Source: Tretioscincus oriximinensis (Eukaryota; Chordata; Lepidosauria; Squamata; Gymnophthalmidae). Taken from it: a DNA stretch of 64,000 nucleotides. Where the stretch lies: the NCBI GenBank assembly GCA_022410635.1, contig JAJVDF010000460.1, positions 310,001-374,000 of the forward strand, read 5' to 3'. Below are positions 9,697 to 19,283 of this stretch, piece after piece; the stretch's first letter is position 1; the number at the start of each line of letters is the position of its first letter. The notes under the pieces were generated by a model. It saw only the letters and a program-made list of their open reading frames with translations. It was not told the DNA's origin and did no database searches. Position numbers and translations under genes: made by a program.

Positions 9697-12600
9697 TTTT
9701 TTATTTATTTATTTTCAAAAGAAAAAAGTATAACAACATAACAGAGGTACAAATATAATAACATAACACAAATACAAATAGCCCACTATCCCATCCACAG
9801 CTCTCTCCCCCCACAGGAAGGAAAGACATATTTATGAGAAAAAATTCAATTCCGTATATGAGATGACTGTATCATACACCCATCGATCTTGTTGAGGTAG
9901 TGCATAGGTAATCAGTATTTGCCATTTTGCCTGCCATGAATGTGTAGGTTGTACACCTATACATCTGGACCTTTTTTCAAAAATTAAAACAAATTTCATA
10001 AAACTTAATACATAGGAAAACTATTCCCTTATAGTCCAGGTAGAGAAGTCTTTCCAANCCTTGGCGACTACCAGGTGTCCCACGTAAATTGAGTATTTAA
10101 CAAAATGATAAACCTCAAATGGAATATTTAACCCATCTAAGCCATCAATGATCCAAAATGCTGGGGTAACTGGTACATTAATATTGGAAATTTATTGTAT
10201 TTTGTGGGCAATACTCTGCAAAAACTGTATTATATGTGGGCAGTGTGCCCACATATGCAAATAATGGCCCCTATTATTGCAGCCATGCCAACAAGAAGCG
10301 GAAATATTTGTCATATGGGTTAATTGGGCCAGAAATCTATACCGCTTTGATACTATTTTTAACTCTGTTTCTAAAATTCTATTGTCCTTTGATATAGTCC
10401 ATGTTTTTACCCAGTCAACCCATTTTTCTCGTATTGTTGGAAATGTGCTAATTCAAAATTCCTTCAGAGTTTGTATATTTTTATACTGATTGCAAATAAT
10501 TGTGTTGTAAATTCTAACACNTTTGCTTTGACATCTTATCTTATTCTCTGTTATCTCTTCTATATCTGATAAGCCTCTAAGGCTGATTGTAATATTGTTG
10601 TTATTTATATAGGAATGTAGAGCATTATTTTGAAGCCAAAATCGATTTAAATCAATGCCAGTTACAGTATTAATTCTGTTCAGCTCAATAGGAATTAGAT
10701 CTATATTTACAAGATCCTGCATCCTTCGATATCCAAAGTTATTTAATATTTCTAAATACTGTGTTAAATTAGGATCACCTGCCTTATTGAAAATAGAGGC
10801 TGCATGGAGCCATGATTTTGCCAAAAAATTGCTATTATTCTTCCATGCATTGACCGCAGTCTGTTAAGGATGTAACCAAAGTTTTTGGGCACGCCCTTCA
10901 ATTGGAATAGTGATTAACGACCTGCTATGCATTAGGTTCATTTTTATTTCCCATTTGTTAGTTGTACTGTACCTATTAAATTCTAAGTCTATTAATTTTT
11001 TTATTTGAAACACATCAAAGTAAACTTGTAAAGAAGGCAAACTCCATTCTAACTGTTATTTCTTAGAATATAATGCCCTTTTAGGGATACGGGGGGGGGG
11101 GGGTTGTAGCAGAACCCATTTACAAATGTATCAATCCCAATCTTTCATCCTTTTTAAAGGAATTGTAAGTGGAAAAGTTTGAAATAATAAAAGAAACTTA
11201 GGTAATACCATCATGTTAAAGGCTCTTATTCTCTTAATTAAGGACCATTTTTTATCATTCCAATTCCTCAATATTTTTTTTACCTTATTCCAAATTGGAT
11301 CGTAATTAATTTTTATTAACTTATCTACATTTTTTGCTAACCACACCCCTAAATATTTTACCTTTTTAATTCCTGTTTTTAGGCCAGAATTTTGCAAAAT
11401 GGTATTAAGATTATTATTAGGAATATTTAGAGCTACTAATTCAGACTTTGCTATGCTGACTTTTAAACCAGAGATGCTTTCAAATTTGGTTGTTTCTTCC
11501 TTCATTACTGGTATAGATATCAAAGGGTTAGATGTTATTATAAATGCATTATCTGCATACATTAAAATCTTTACTTCTTCCTGTTCGATTTGATATCCCT
11601 TAATGGCATTATTATTTCTGATATTGTCTGCTAGAATTTCCACAGCCATGATTTATAACAGAGGGGAACGTGGGCAGCCTTGTTTAACTCCATTAGTAAT
11701 GGGAAATGGCTCTGAAATACCTTGATTGATCTTTATTCTAGAATAATTACCATGGTATAACCATATTATAGAATTTGTAAAATTGTTGCCCAAATTGTAT
11801 TTATGACAAAAATTCTCTGTGAAATGATGGTTTACAGAGTCAAAAGCCTTGTAAATATCCAATTTAAGAAAGGCTAATTTTTTATTATGGATTTTTGCAT
11901 GATTCAAGATGTTAATAGAAGTCCTTATTGGATCAGCAATTTATTGTTCTTTAAAAAAACAAATTGTCCATCTTTTATTAATTTTGGTAATAATTTGTTG
12001 AGACATTTGGCCAATATTGCAGANTTTTTTTTATAATCCTGGTTCATTAAAGAGATCGGACGATATAATTCTACATCTGATGGTAAACGACCTGTTTTTA
12101 ATATTGAAACAATTTCCAATTGTTTCCATGTTGGTGGTATATCTTGATGTAACCATATCTTGTTGAAACATTACACAAATTTGGTACCAGTTCATTTTTG
12201 AATATCTTATAAAAGCTAGCTGTAAATCCATCTGGGCCAGGTGCTTTACCAGGTTTTAAATTCATTATTGCATTCATAACGTCTTCCTCGGTAATTTCCA
12301 TATTCAAAAAGTTAATATCCTCCACAGACAGATGTGAACTGGTATGGAATGGAGTATCATCGATTTGTCTATTTTTTATAGAAGTTTGCTATATGATTTC
12401 TAATATTTTTATCGTCCTTAATTTCTTGGTTATTATCACATCTTAATACACTAATTCTTTTTGTTGCTGCCCTAGGTTTCAACAGTGAAGCCATTTTTCT
12501 CATACTGCAAGCACCCCAAGTTAAAAGTTGATTTTTATAATAGGCATTTGCTTTTATCATAGCCATTTTATCTAACGATTCTAATTGATCTTTTAATATA

Positions 12601-12830
12601 TCAATTCTTGCTTTTGTCACCTCCGTAAAGTGAGAAAGGACTGCTGTATTTGAATTTGATTAATCAAACTACATCTAAAGACATTTCTATACTTACTCAA
12701 TCTAATATCTTGCTGCAAACATAATCCCCTCATTGAAGCTTTAAACGCATGGATTTAAATGGCATTAAGAATGTGTTTTTCCTTATGCATTTGTTAAAGG
12801 CNGATTTTTATATTAATGGAAGTTTTGTAC
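9697..12830 (-). mobile_element. 5'-truncated L1-clade LINE
   Basis: The minus strand carries, in order, the ORF2 linker, reverse transcriptase and C-terminal region, then an A-rich 3' UTR ending in an A-rich tail near 9697-9730 (TTTTTTATTTATTTATTTTC on the plus strand). No apurinic endonuclease domain and no ORF1 lie upstream: the copy stops near 12.83 kb beside a SINE. Frameshifts, stops and several Ns show it is old. A 13-G run at 11091-11103 is a local oddity. Confidence 0.85.
10453..12620 (-). pseudogene. L1 ORF2 reverse transcriptase remnant
   Basis: Decayed ORF2p, which in intact L1 nicks DNA and reverse-transcribes its RNA at the target. From the 5' side: linker ending NHIANFYKK (12620-12369); RT start with LKPGKAPGPDGFTASFYK (~12270-12210); after a frameshift RPISLMNQDYKK; LAFLKLDIYKAFDSVNHHF, the motif with the first catalytic Asp (~11880-11820); NGVKQGCPRSPLL (~11690); then VKILMYADNAFIITS (~11550), where the usual YADD box reads YADN. 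SGLKVSIAKSELVALN and YLGVWLAKN follow. The C-terminal stretch is at 10824-10453. At least four frame breaks; not functional. Clade assignment to L1 is firm; the subfamily is not resolved. Confidence 0.85.
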
Positions 12831-12869
12831 TATATAATTTCAATTAATAAGAATAAACAGACTGAAACA

Positions 12870-13246
12870 ANACAGGCCTTGGGGAGTATGTGGAAGAAGA
12901 AGAAAAAGAAGAAGAAGAAGAGGCAGAAGAGGAAGAAAAGAAAGGAGAGGAGGAAGGGGAAGAGGGATTTTATACCCTGCTTCTCTCACCTGAAGGGACT
13001 CATACAAGAGTATTTTTTGCCCAAAGGTTCACATTCTATCTTCCCCAACAGGCTGTGGCGGTTCCCATTTATCTAGTTGCAGTCAGTTTCAATTTCTTGC
13101 AATTCTTGCTTTCGAATAGCTGGGTTGGCTAGAGCTACAGGCTAGCAGAAGGTGCCCAATCTTCCCCCGTCTGACACAGGGTTTCGAAACCCAATCACTC
13201 AGATGGGAGACGATGTCCTTAGCAACTGAGCCATTCATGCCTGCAC
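12870..13246 (-). mobile_element. tRNA-derived SINE (family B)
   Basis: Best copy of family B. On the minus strand: ATGGCTCAGTTGCTAAGGAC (box A region), CCCATCTGAGTGATTGGG, and box B GGGTTTCGAAACCC (~13180-13193). The body includes 'ttgcaagaaattgaaactgac' and CCCTTCAGGTGAGAGAAGC, ending in a long GAA/TTC tail (12894-12960 on the plus strand as purines). Confidence 0.85.
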
Positions 13247-13812
13247 ACCCAAACATCTATGGGCTTTTGAGAGCTATCCTAAAAACTATATTGCTGTGAC
13301 ATTAGCAGTATGCAGCACAATGAAGACAATTCATGCCTCTTTAGTAAAAATATCACACAGCAATGAAAACAACATTGTTAGTCCTTCATGCCCCAATAGT
13401 ACTGATTTCTGCGCAACATTGGCACAGCTGTGCCAATGAGCAAGAATATTCATGAAACACTTCCAATAGTCATTACTGTTTGTCTTCTCTCCCCCAGGAG
13501 GTTTAATCTTTTTGTGTCCAACAAGTGAAGATCCAAACCCAGGCAGCCTTCACATCCCCAGTAGAAGTCAAGGACAATGCAGGAAAACAGTATCAACAAC
13601 ACACCAGAGGCCTGCTGTTTGCATACCATTTCAGGTTAGTTCTGGACACAGAAAGGGAGGTAGGGAGCCTTGTGCAAGGTCAAGTACAAATAAGGCCCAA
13701 ATTACTACCTCCTGTAATTTTAAGCAAAAATGCTGCTTGGGAGCCAGCTAATGTAAATGTTGCCTGTAGTCTGCACTCCTTTGCAGTCCAGATGGCAAAT
13801 CTATCGTGGAAA
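13247..13812. other. No recognisable feature
   Basis: Open frames of 79-104 codons over 13512-13839 show no family motif; the right edge runs into a LINE tail. Confidence 0.4.
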
Positions 13813-13814
13813 GT

Positions 13815-14012
13815 TCTCCAGGATACAGTACACCCTTGAGATCTGCAGAGGAGGCCCTCCTGATTGTATCACCTTCTTTAGTAGCAAGGAGAGAAAAAAC
13901 TCGGGATAGGTCCTTCTACATGGTCCTTCAGACTCCCTTTTGTGGTGTGTCTATCATCGTCTCTTTGTTCATTCAAAAAACGCTTGAAAGATGTACCTCT
14001 TTTAGCCTGGCC
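13815..14012 (+). mobile_element. L2/CR1-like LINE C-terminal end, cut by a PLE
   Basis: Contains GATCTGCAGAGGAGGCCCTC and, near the end, 'cttgaaagatgtacctctttt' followed by TAGCCTGGCCTTAGGCTG. In related LINEs the latter encodes the last residues of ORF2 (LK-x-VPLLAWP). A matching block (CTTTGAAGACGTACGTACCTC, TAACCTGGCCTTCAG) occurs at 15290-15335. The PLE at 14013 interrupts it. Confidence 0.5.
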
Positions 14013-14425
14013 TTAGGCTGAATGTCCTGGAAGGTTGAAGTGTTCAGCAACTGGTTTTTGTGTGTTGCCATTTTGAATATCTGATTTGTGTCCATTTATT
14101 CTCTGGTGTAGGGATTGTCCTGTTTGCCCAATGTAGAGTGTTGAGGGGCATTGTTGGCAGAAAATGGAATGCACCACATTAGAAGACGAGCGTGTAAAAG
14201 TGCCTCTGATACTGTGGGTGGTGTTATCAGGTCCCGTGATGACATTGCCATGGTAGATGTGTGAGCAGAGTTGACATCTGGGTTTGTGGCAGGGTCTAGT
14301 TCCCATTTCTCCAACGGTATTCTGTGTTCTTTGTGTGAGTAGTTGTTTGTGGTTGGGTAGTTGTAAGCCAGCAAAGGTTTACTACCAGGTGCTCTTGAGA
14401 GAGCAGCGTTCTTATCTAAAATAGG
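14013..14425 (-). pseudogene. Penelope-like element GIY-YIG endonuclease region, inverted part
   Basis: PLEs are retroelements whose reverse transcriptase is fused to a GIY-YIG nuclease. The minus-strand frame reads LPNHKQLLTQRT, a short linker, CHKPRCQLC (a Cys pair motif typical of the PLE linker), then CQQCPSTLYIGQTGQSL with the YIG box, R and H in QRINGHKSDI, and VAEHFNLPGHS. The nearest Met at 14306 is not the true start: the frame is open further upstream and the RT domain is missing. The last codons fall at 14013. The element's next codons continue at 14468 on the opposite strand, so this segment is inverted relative to the 3' part. Confidence 0.85.
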
Positions 14426-14937
14426 TTGAAATTCATTTATTATGTGTTTGAGGGGGTCTCAACAGACCTCAGAACTGCAGTCCTTGAACAAAAAAACTAC
14501 AAAGGAAGATTTGAAAGAGAAGCAGCAGAATTTGAATACATTCATAAGTTCCAAGCCATCAACAAAGGACTTAACAGAGATAATGGTTTCCTGGCCAATT
14601 ATACATTTTTATGAAACTTGTTAAGTATTTGATTGATTTACTATCAGACATTGCCTCTTGTTGCCTCAGGGACGTTTTCACATGATAGGATTAGTTTCTG
14701 CTATTTACCTGTTTTTCTAACCTGCANTTCATCACNNTATNACANTTGCANATGCTTTGTCNTCTCCCATACACAGTTTTCTATAAATACCTGACCCTGA
14801 CATTAGTCCCTCAGCATCTGAAGAAGTAGACGTGTCTACCAAAGCTTGTGCCACCTACTTTTCTCAAGTTAGTCTCTAAGTGCTACTTGCTCCTTTGCTG
14901 GACTTTCTACTAGACTAACACAGCTATTTCTCTGGGG
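14426..14937 (+). mobile_element. Penelope-like element, 3' part in sense orientation
   Basis: The plus strand codes DLRTAVLEQKNYKGRFER then YIHKFQAINKGLNRDNGF and LANYTFL, ending at 14614. This is the C-terminus that follows GHSLL in the copy at 16579-16893. The 3' UTR has several Ns (14727-14763), CAGCATCTGAAGAAGTAGAC, a hammerhead-like core at 14818-14852 (its GAAA reads CAAA here), AGTTAGTCTCTAAGTGCTAC and the terminal ACACAGCTATTTCTCTGG. Together with 14013-14425 this is one 5'-inverted insertion. Confidence 0.85.
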
Positions 14938-15274
14938 GAAAAAAGCAAAAATATATTTTGTATACTTATAACTTGTATGTACATTTAGATTTTTCCTCAA
15001 GAAATAGAATGGATAGATGGTGGAACTTTGATGTATCCAACTGCACTTGGTTATAGCATGATTACATACACATAAAAAACAACTTGTTCCAACGACTCTC
15101 TTGCTATATTCCTATTTCCAGCAGAGGGCAGATTTGTCTTGTAAAATGTCTCTTGTTTTATCTTGCTAGCCTTGTTAGAAAGTGTTACAAAGTACAGTAA
15201 TTTAGATTGCTTAGAAGCACTTCAGAGAAAAGATTAGATAGACTCAGACTATTGCAGCATTTACAGATCACTTA
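14938..15274. other. Unassigned AT-rich stretch
   Basis: No supported feature between the PLE and the LINE tail. Confidence 0.4.
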
Positions 15275-15448
15275 CTATTTCTCTTTAGAAGCTCTTTGAA
15301 GACGTACGTACCTCTTTAACCTGGCCTTCAGTTGAAGAAATGTCATTTTTCTTCCCTCTTTTAAATATTGTTTAGATATTGTTTTTAATGTCAATTTTGT
15401 ATTGTTTTTATTGTTGCCTGCCCTGAGACTTTTGGGTATAGGGCCGGG

Positions 15449-15583
15449 CAGTGCTTTTTTTCCAGAAAAAAAGGTGACGGTACTAACGCTGCCAGCGGCA
15501 ACGGGGGGGGAGCGGCGGGGGGAGTGGTGGGGGGACCGGCGGGGGGAGAAGCGGGGGGAACAGCGGGGGGCGGGGGGGGGGGT

Positions 15584-15624
<41 letters not shown>

Positions 15625-15752
15625 GGGGGGGTGGCGGGGGGGCAGGGGGAGCGGCTGTTGCCGCCACCGCCCCCCGCTAACTCTGCCCCCGCCGCCTAAA
15701 TAAAAGGTGCCGGAACTGCGTACCGGCGCATTCCGTCACAAAAAAAGCCCTG
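15449..15752. mobile_element. hAT MITE with 8-bp duplication and G-rich core
   Basis: Ends CAGTGCTTTTTTTCCAG and AAAAAAAGCCCTG, the CAG-GCTTTTTTT type of hAT terminus. It is flanked by perfect 8-bp duplications GGGCCGGG (15441-15448 and 15753-15760). A subterminal GGTGCCGGAACTGCG lies near the right end. The centre (15500-15660) has expanded into G-rich repeats. No transposase. Confidence 0.9.
15500..15660. repeat. G-rich tract with an uninterrupted run of 40 G
   Basis: Units like GCGGGGGGA lead into G at 15584-15623 without a break. Strong G-quadruplex potential. Length is likely to be unreliable in the assembly. The Pro-rich and Gly-rich frames here are low complexity. Confidence 0.9.
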
Positions 15753-15775
15753 GGGCCGGGTCTAAATTAATTCAT

Positions 15776-16025
15776 AATATTTTTTTTCCAAATAATTTTT
15801 ATTGATTTTTTACTATAATAAAGACTATACTACAAATAATACATTAACAATGTTAACCAATATGATTAAATATCACCACCACCCCCAGGAGAAAATAGTT
15901 GAGAAAATACATATATTTGCATATATCTACAAAAAAACCTCTAATCTAGGAGCATAACCAAAATACCACAATTAGGATTCCCAGTACCATAACACTATCA
16001 TACAACACTATTACCAAGGGGCACT
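15776..16025 (-). repeat. LINE 3'-UTR-like AT-rich fragment
   Basis: The plus-strand text 'ttccaaataatttttattg' followed by an A/C-rich stretch is typical of a reversed LINE 3' UTR and tail, and is similar in style to the L1 end at 9.7 kb. No coding remnant supports it, so the class is uncertain. Confidence 0.35.
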
Positions 16026-16125
16026 CTATAAAGCTAAGGAGCAGGAAAATTAAGCAGAAATATTTTTTCCATTGGTCTAGAAGAACAGATGACAGAAACT
16101 AGCCTGGATGGCTTTAAAACAGACA

Positions 16126-16253
16126 TAGGATTACCACATAAACAAGACAAGAGCTTTGTAGCTTTAATGGGCATAGAAACAGGATTTTTCATCAAGCATA
16201 ATTCATAATGCATCATCTGGAGGAATTTCCTATTTGCACACCAGTTTTATGTG
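16126..16253. repeat. Foldback MITE, family F1, truncated
   Basis: TAGGATTACCACATAAACAA through CACCAGTTTTATGTG. About 90% like 2173-2319 over the shared part. The right end is lost where the PLE joins at 16254. Upstream flank ATGGCTTTAAAACAGACA is shared with the 2.1-kb copy (ATGGCTTTAAGACAGACG), so the repeat may extend further left. Confidence 0.7.
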
Positions 16254-17050
16254 AATTTCAGAGAAATAGCTGTGTTAGTCTAGCAGAAAGTCCAGCAAAG
16301 GAGCTAGCAGCACTTTGAGACTATCTAGAGAAAAGTGGTTGGCATAAGCTTTCGTAGACAGGTCTACTTCTTCAGATGCTGAGGGACTAATGTCAGGTAT
16401 TTATACATATAGGAAAATGTGTATGGGAGAAGACAAAGCATATGCAACTGTAGTGAGGTGTTGAATTGCAGGTTAGAAAAACAGGTAAATAGCAGGAACT
16501 AATCTTCTTGTGTGAAAAAGTCCCTGGGGCAACAAGGGGCAATGTCTAGTAGAGAAACAATCAAATATTTAACAGGTTTCATAAGAATGTATAGTTGGCC
16601 AGGAAACCATTGTCTCTGTTAAGTCCTTTGTTGATGGCCTGGAACTTGTGAATGTATTCAAGTTCTGCTGCTTCTCTTTCAAACCTTCCTTTGTAGTTCC
16701 TTTGTTCATGAATTGCAGTCCTGAGGTCTAAGAGAGAATGTCCTGGAAGGTTGAAATGTTCAGCAACTGGTTTCTGTGTGTTTCCATTTCGAATATCTGA
16801 TTTGTGTCCATTTATTCTCTGGCGAAGAGATTGTCCTGTTTGCCCAATGTAGAGTGTAGAGGGGCATTGTTGGCAGAAAATGGAATACACCACATTAGAA
16901 GACGAGCGTGTAAAAGTGCTTCTGTTGTGGGTGGTGTTATCAGGTCCCGTGATGACATTGCCAGGGTGGAGGTGTGCACAGAGTTGACATCTGGGTTTGT
17001 GGCAGCACTAAATGAAGGCTGAAGCCTGCCATCACCTGCTTCAGATGTCA
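16254..17050 (-). mobile_element. Penelope-like element, 5'-truncated, uninterrupted 3' part
   Basis: Complete 3' end: endonuclease coding region (16579-17040), 3' UTR with CTGAAGAAGTAGACC and the hammerhead-like motif (16342-16375), and terminus reading 'agctatttctctgaaattc' on the minus strand. It shows the normal order of the parts that are rearranged in the 14-kb copy. About 2.2 kb separate the two. Confidence 0.85.
16579..17040 (-). pseudogene. PLE GIY-YIG endonuclease C-terminal fragment
   Basis: An open frame of about 150 codons lacking the reverse transcriptase. In order: CHKPRCQLCAHLHPGNV (linker Cys motif), SSSNVVYSIFCQQC, PSTLYIGQTGQSLRQRINGH (YIG box, then conserved Arg and His), KPVAEHFNLPGHSLLDLRTA, YKGRFEREAAELEYIHKF, and the final NRDNGFLANYTFL before a stop. 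The GIY-YIG nuclease nicks target DNA to prime reverse transcription in PLEs. All residues expected for that fold are still present, so the copy is fairly young, but 5' truncation makes it non-autonomous. A Met at 16893 lies inside the domain and is not a native start. Confidence 0.85.
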
Positions 17051-17193
17051 CCTCTGATGTGATGTTCCTCTCATAGGAACCACTTGTCAGGTGTTTTTTC
17101 TATCAACTAGCAGATGATGGTTTGTTTTAGTTCTGCCAATTTGGTTACTTGCAATTTTAGTTGCTCAATTCACCAAGGCTTATGAACAAAATT

Positions 17194-17357
17194 GATCCTT
17201 TGCAGAACAACAGAACTGTGACTTCCTCTTGTCTTGTTTGGTAACTCCTAATATTTATATATATATATTAGGAGTTACCAAACAAGACAAGAGGAAGTCA
17301 TAGCTCTGTTGTTCTGCAAAGGATATATATATATATATATAAGGATATATATATATA
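17194..17357. repeat. Long palindrome and TA microsatellite
   Basis: The left arm GATCCTTTGCAGAACAACAG to CTCCTAATAT (17194-17254) pairs with 17264-17324 at about 58 of 61 positions. The centre is AT dinucleotides, and a second (AT)n with an internal AAGG follows to 17357. It could extrude as a cruciform. Origin unknown: foldback MITE or local inverted duplication. Confidence 0.85.
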
Positions 17358-18260
17358 ATTTCTAATTAGAAGTTTTCAGAATGCTTCTATACATGTGCAG
17401 AGTGTTTTCAAACAGTTGTCATTAAGTATTAGCAGATGAATAATTTAAATATTTTAAAATAAATCATTAAGAACAAAGGAACATTAAATCACTCCACCTG
17501 TCCCTAACATTCTTATTTTAAAATATTTTCATTGTTTTCATGCAACTTACTAGGGCAGAATAATGTTTCCTGACCTTTGGATTCCCCCATTACTTCCATA
17601 CAATCTTGTGTTGCAAAGGTCACTCTCAGAGCATAAACGTCTCCATATCCCTACCCACAAAGAGGAACATAAATATCTTAATGTGATGACATTTGCACTA
17701 TAGGGAAATAGTGCAAAAGGTCACAAACCTTTATTCTGCACTGATTACAATATCATCATTAGATTCTTGCCTGGCAGTTACTGGGTGACATTTGTACTCA
17801 CTGAGAAAGTTCCTGTGAATATCAATAGCTTATAGAGCCATGGCCTGGGGCAAGAGTAGCCTTTCATTGAGTCAATGTGTGATGCATTTGCTTTTTAGCA
17901 TCAGCACCACGGAGTGCATGGATCTGCCCTAGTTTTCAAGGTTTGTTCATGTGTTTTGGGGGATGACAGCAATCGAAAATGTCATAAGATCATATGATGA
18001 CTGATACTTGCAGGCAACACTTTGTTTAATTATTGTTTAGATCAAACTCAATTCATACATTCCAAACCCTATAACGTTTTTCAGAAAAATCAAGCTCCTA
18101 CCCACCCCCACCCTGTATATAACTAAACTGCATCCAGTTTGATATAAACTGAGGAAAAGCCTGCATCTTTGGGCTTTGTCAGTATTGTGAACTAATTTAC
18201 TGGGAAAGGCATGAGTCCCAGGGGATCTGGGACTCTTGATGGATGTGGCATATGGATGTG
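17358..18260. other. No recognisable feature
   Basis: Anonymous AT-rich DNA without supported genes or repeats. Confidence 0.45.
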
Positions 18261-18274
18261 TATCGGGGTTCGCT

Positions 18275-18292
18275 TCCCGATATTCTGCNCCA
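18275..18292 (-). promoter_or_regulatory. Primer-binding-site-like sequence of the LTR element
   Basis: On the minus strand TGGNGCAGAATATCGGGA starts with TGG, complement of a tRNA CCA end. It continues AGCGAACCCCGA, resembling the complement of a tRNA T-arm, so complementarity may extend to about 30 bases. The start TGGNGCA and T-arm look most like tRNA-Gly, but this is a guess. Confidence 0.5.
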
Positions 18293-18680
18293 ATATGGTA
18301 TTGAAGGCAGCTCTCACCGCAGTAGATATACACGTGTAACAGCAATCACACGGGAACACGACTTGGAGGGGAAGCAGTCTCAGGAGGCCCACGGGTCATA
18401 GATCCTCGAAATTAGCCTCGTGCATCAACTTTTATTGATTCCATGATCAGAAGGCGTGTATTAGGATTATGATGTCAAGAAAGGGGTGGGCAGACCCCAC
18501 GTGGGTCAGGTGGTGACACCTGTGTGACGTGTTTCTCTCCTTCCCAAGGAGGTGCAGCCTGGTCAGGAACTGCGAATATGGTCATGTTGGTGTGTGTGTG
18601 GCTATCTGAATGGACCCAGGTTACCATTGTAGTCTCTATCAATGAACTAAATTACAGGAATGAGTGACTCACCCACAGGG
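18293..18680 (-). mobile_element. LTR, copy 2, minus strand
   Basis: Read on the minus strand it aligns with 6026-6448: CTGACCAGGCTGCACC, CACACAGGTGTCACCACCTG, ACACGCCTTCTGATCATGG, polyadenylation signal AATAAA (18432-18437 reversed), TGACCCGTGGGCCTCCTG and TTACACGTGTATATC near the 3' end. The primer-binding site follows directly. The 5' boundary is approximate. No gag-pol remnant lies downstream (lower coordinates), so only the LTR and leader survive. Confidence 0.65.
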
Positions 18681-19028
18681 TCTCAGGCTATGATAGCCCT
18701 TGATGGGAATAGCTTCAGGCAGTAATCAGTGCTAAGTATCTTGGCCAGGAGTTGGTAGCCTGTGCAAATATGAAACTTCCCTTTTTCATAATAGGATCAA
18801 TGGCCCATACAAACCGAAAAGGTCACCACAGCAGGGGTGCCTGGAGGGCAAGGAAATGTGAAATTCTCTNTTCCTGTGTGCAACTAGGTCAGACTTGACC
18901 AAGGATTTTTTGCAAAAATTCCCAGAGGCCTTACTTTGGCTAACCTAGGTCAATTCAGGTATAGAAATATATTTTATATTAATGTCAATTAATATGTGTC
19001 CCCTGGATGATTCCCACAGATGTGGCAT
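18681..19028. other. Unassigned stretch
   Basis: Sequence between the LTR and the microsatellite with no supported feature. Confidence 0.35.
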
Positions 19029-19211
19029 GAAGAAGAAGAAGAAGAAGAAGAAGAAGAAGAAGAAGAAGAAGAAGAAGAAGAAGAAGAAGAAGAAGAAGAA
19101 GAAGAAGAAGAAGAAGAAGAAGAAGAAGAAGAAGAAGAAGAAGAAGAAGAAGAAGAAGAAGAAGAAGAAGAAGAAGAAGAAGAAGAAGAAGAAGAAGAAG
19201 AAGAAGAAGAA

Positions 19212-19280
<69 letters not shown>
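19029..19280. repeat. Compound microsatellite (GAA)~61 (GAT)~23
   Basis: Nearly pure GAA from 19029 to ~19212, switching to GAT through 19280. All long homopolymer-like frames (E, K, R, S, F, D, M, I) come from this tract. It can form a purine triplex. Confidence 0.97.

Positions 19281-19283
<3 letters not shown>

Larger units (their letters stand above)
15275..15775 (+). mobile_element. L2/CR1-like LINE 3' tail, interrupted by a hAT MITE
   Basis: Contains CTTTGAAGACGTACGTACC, AACCTGGCCTTCAGTTGAAG, a T-rich stretch and TGCCCTGAGACTTTTGGGTA followed by TAGGGCCGGG, then resumes after the MITE with TCTAAATTAATTCATAAT. The final block closely resembles the 3' tail of SINE family A. Confidence 0.6.

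Noticed and set aside
15275..15680. Pro-rich and Gly-rich frames of 92-130 codons
   Set aside because: They run over the G-rich core of a hAT MITE and a LINE tail.
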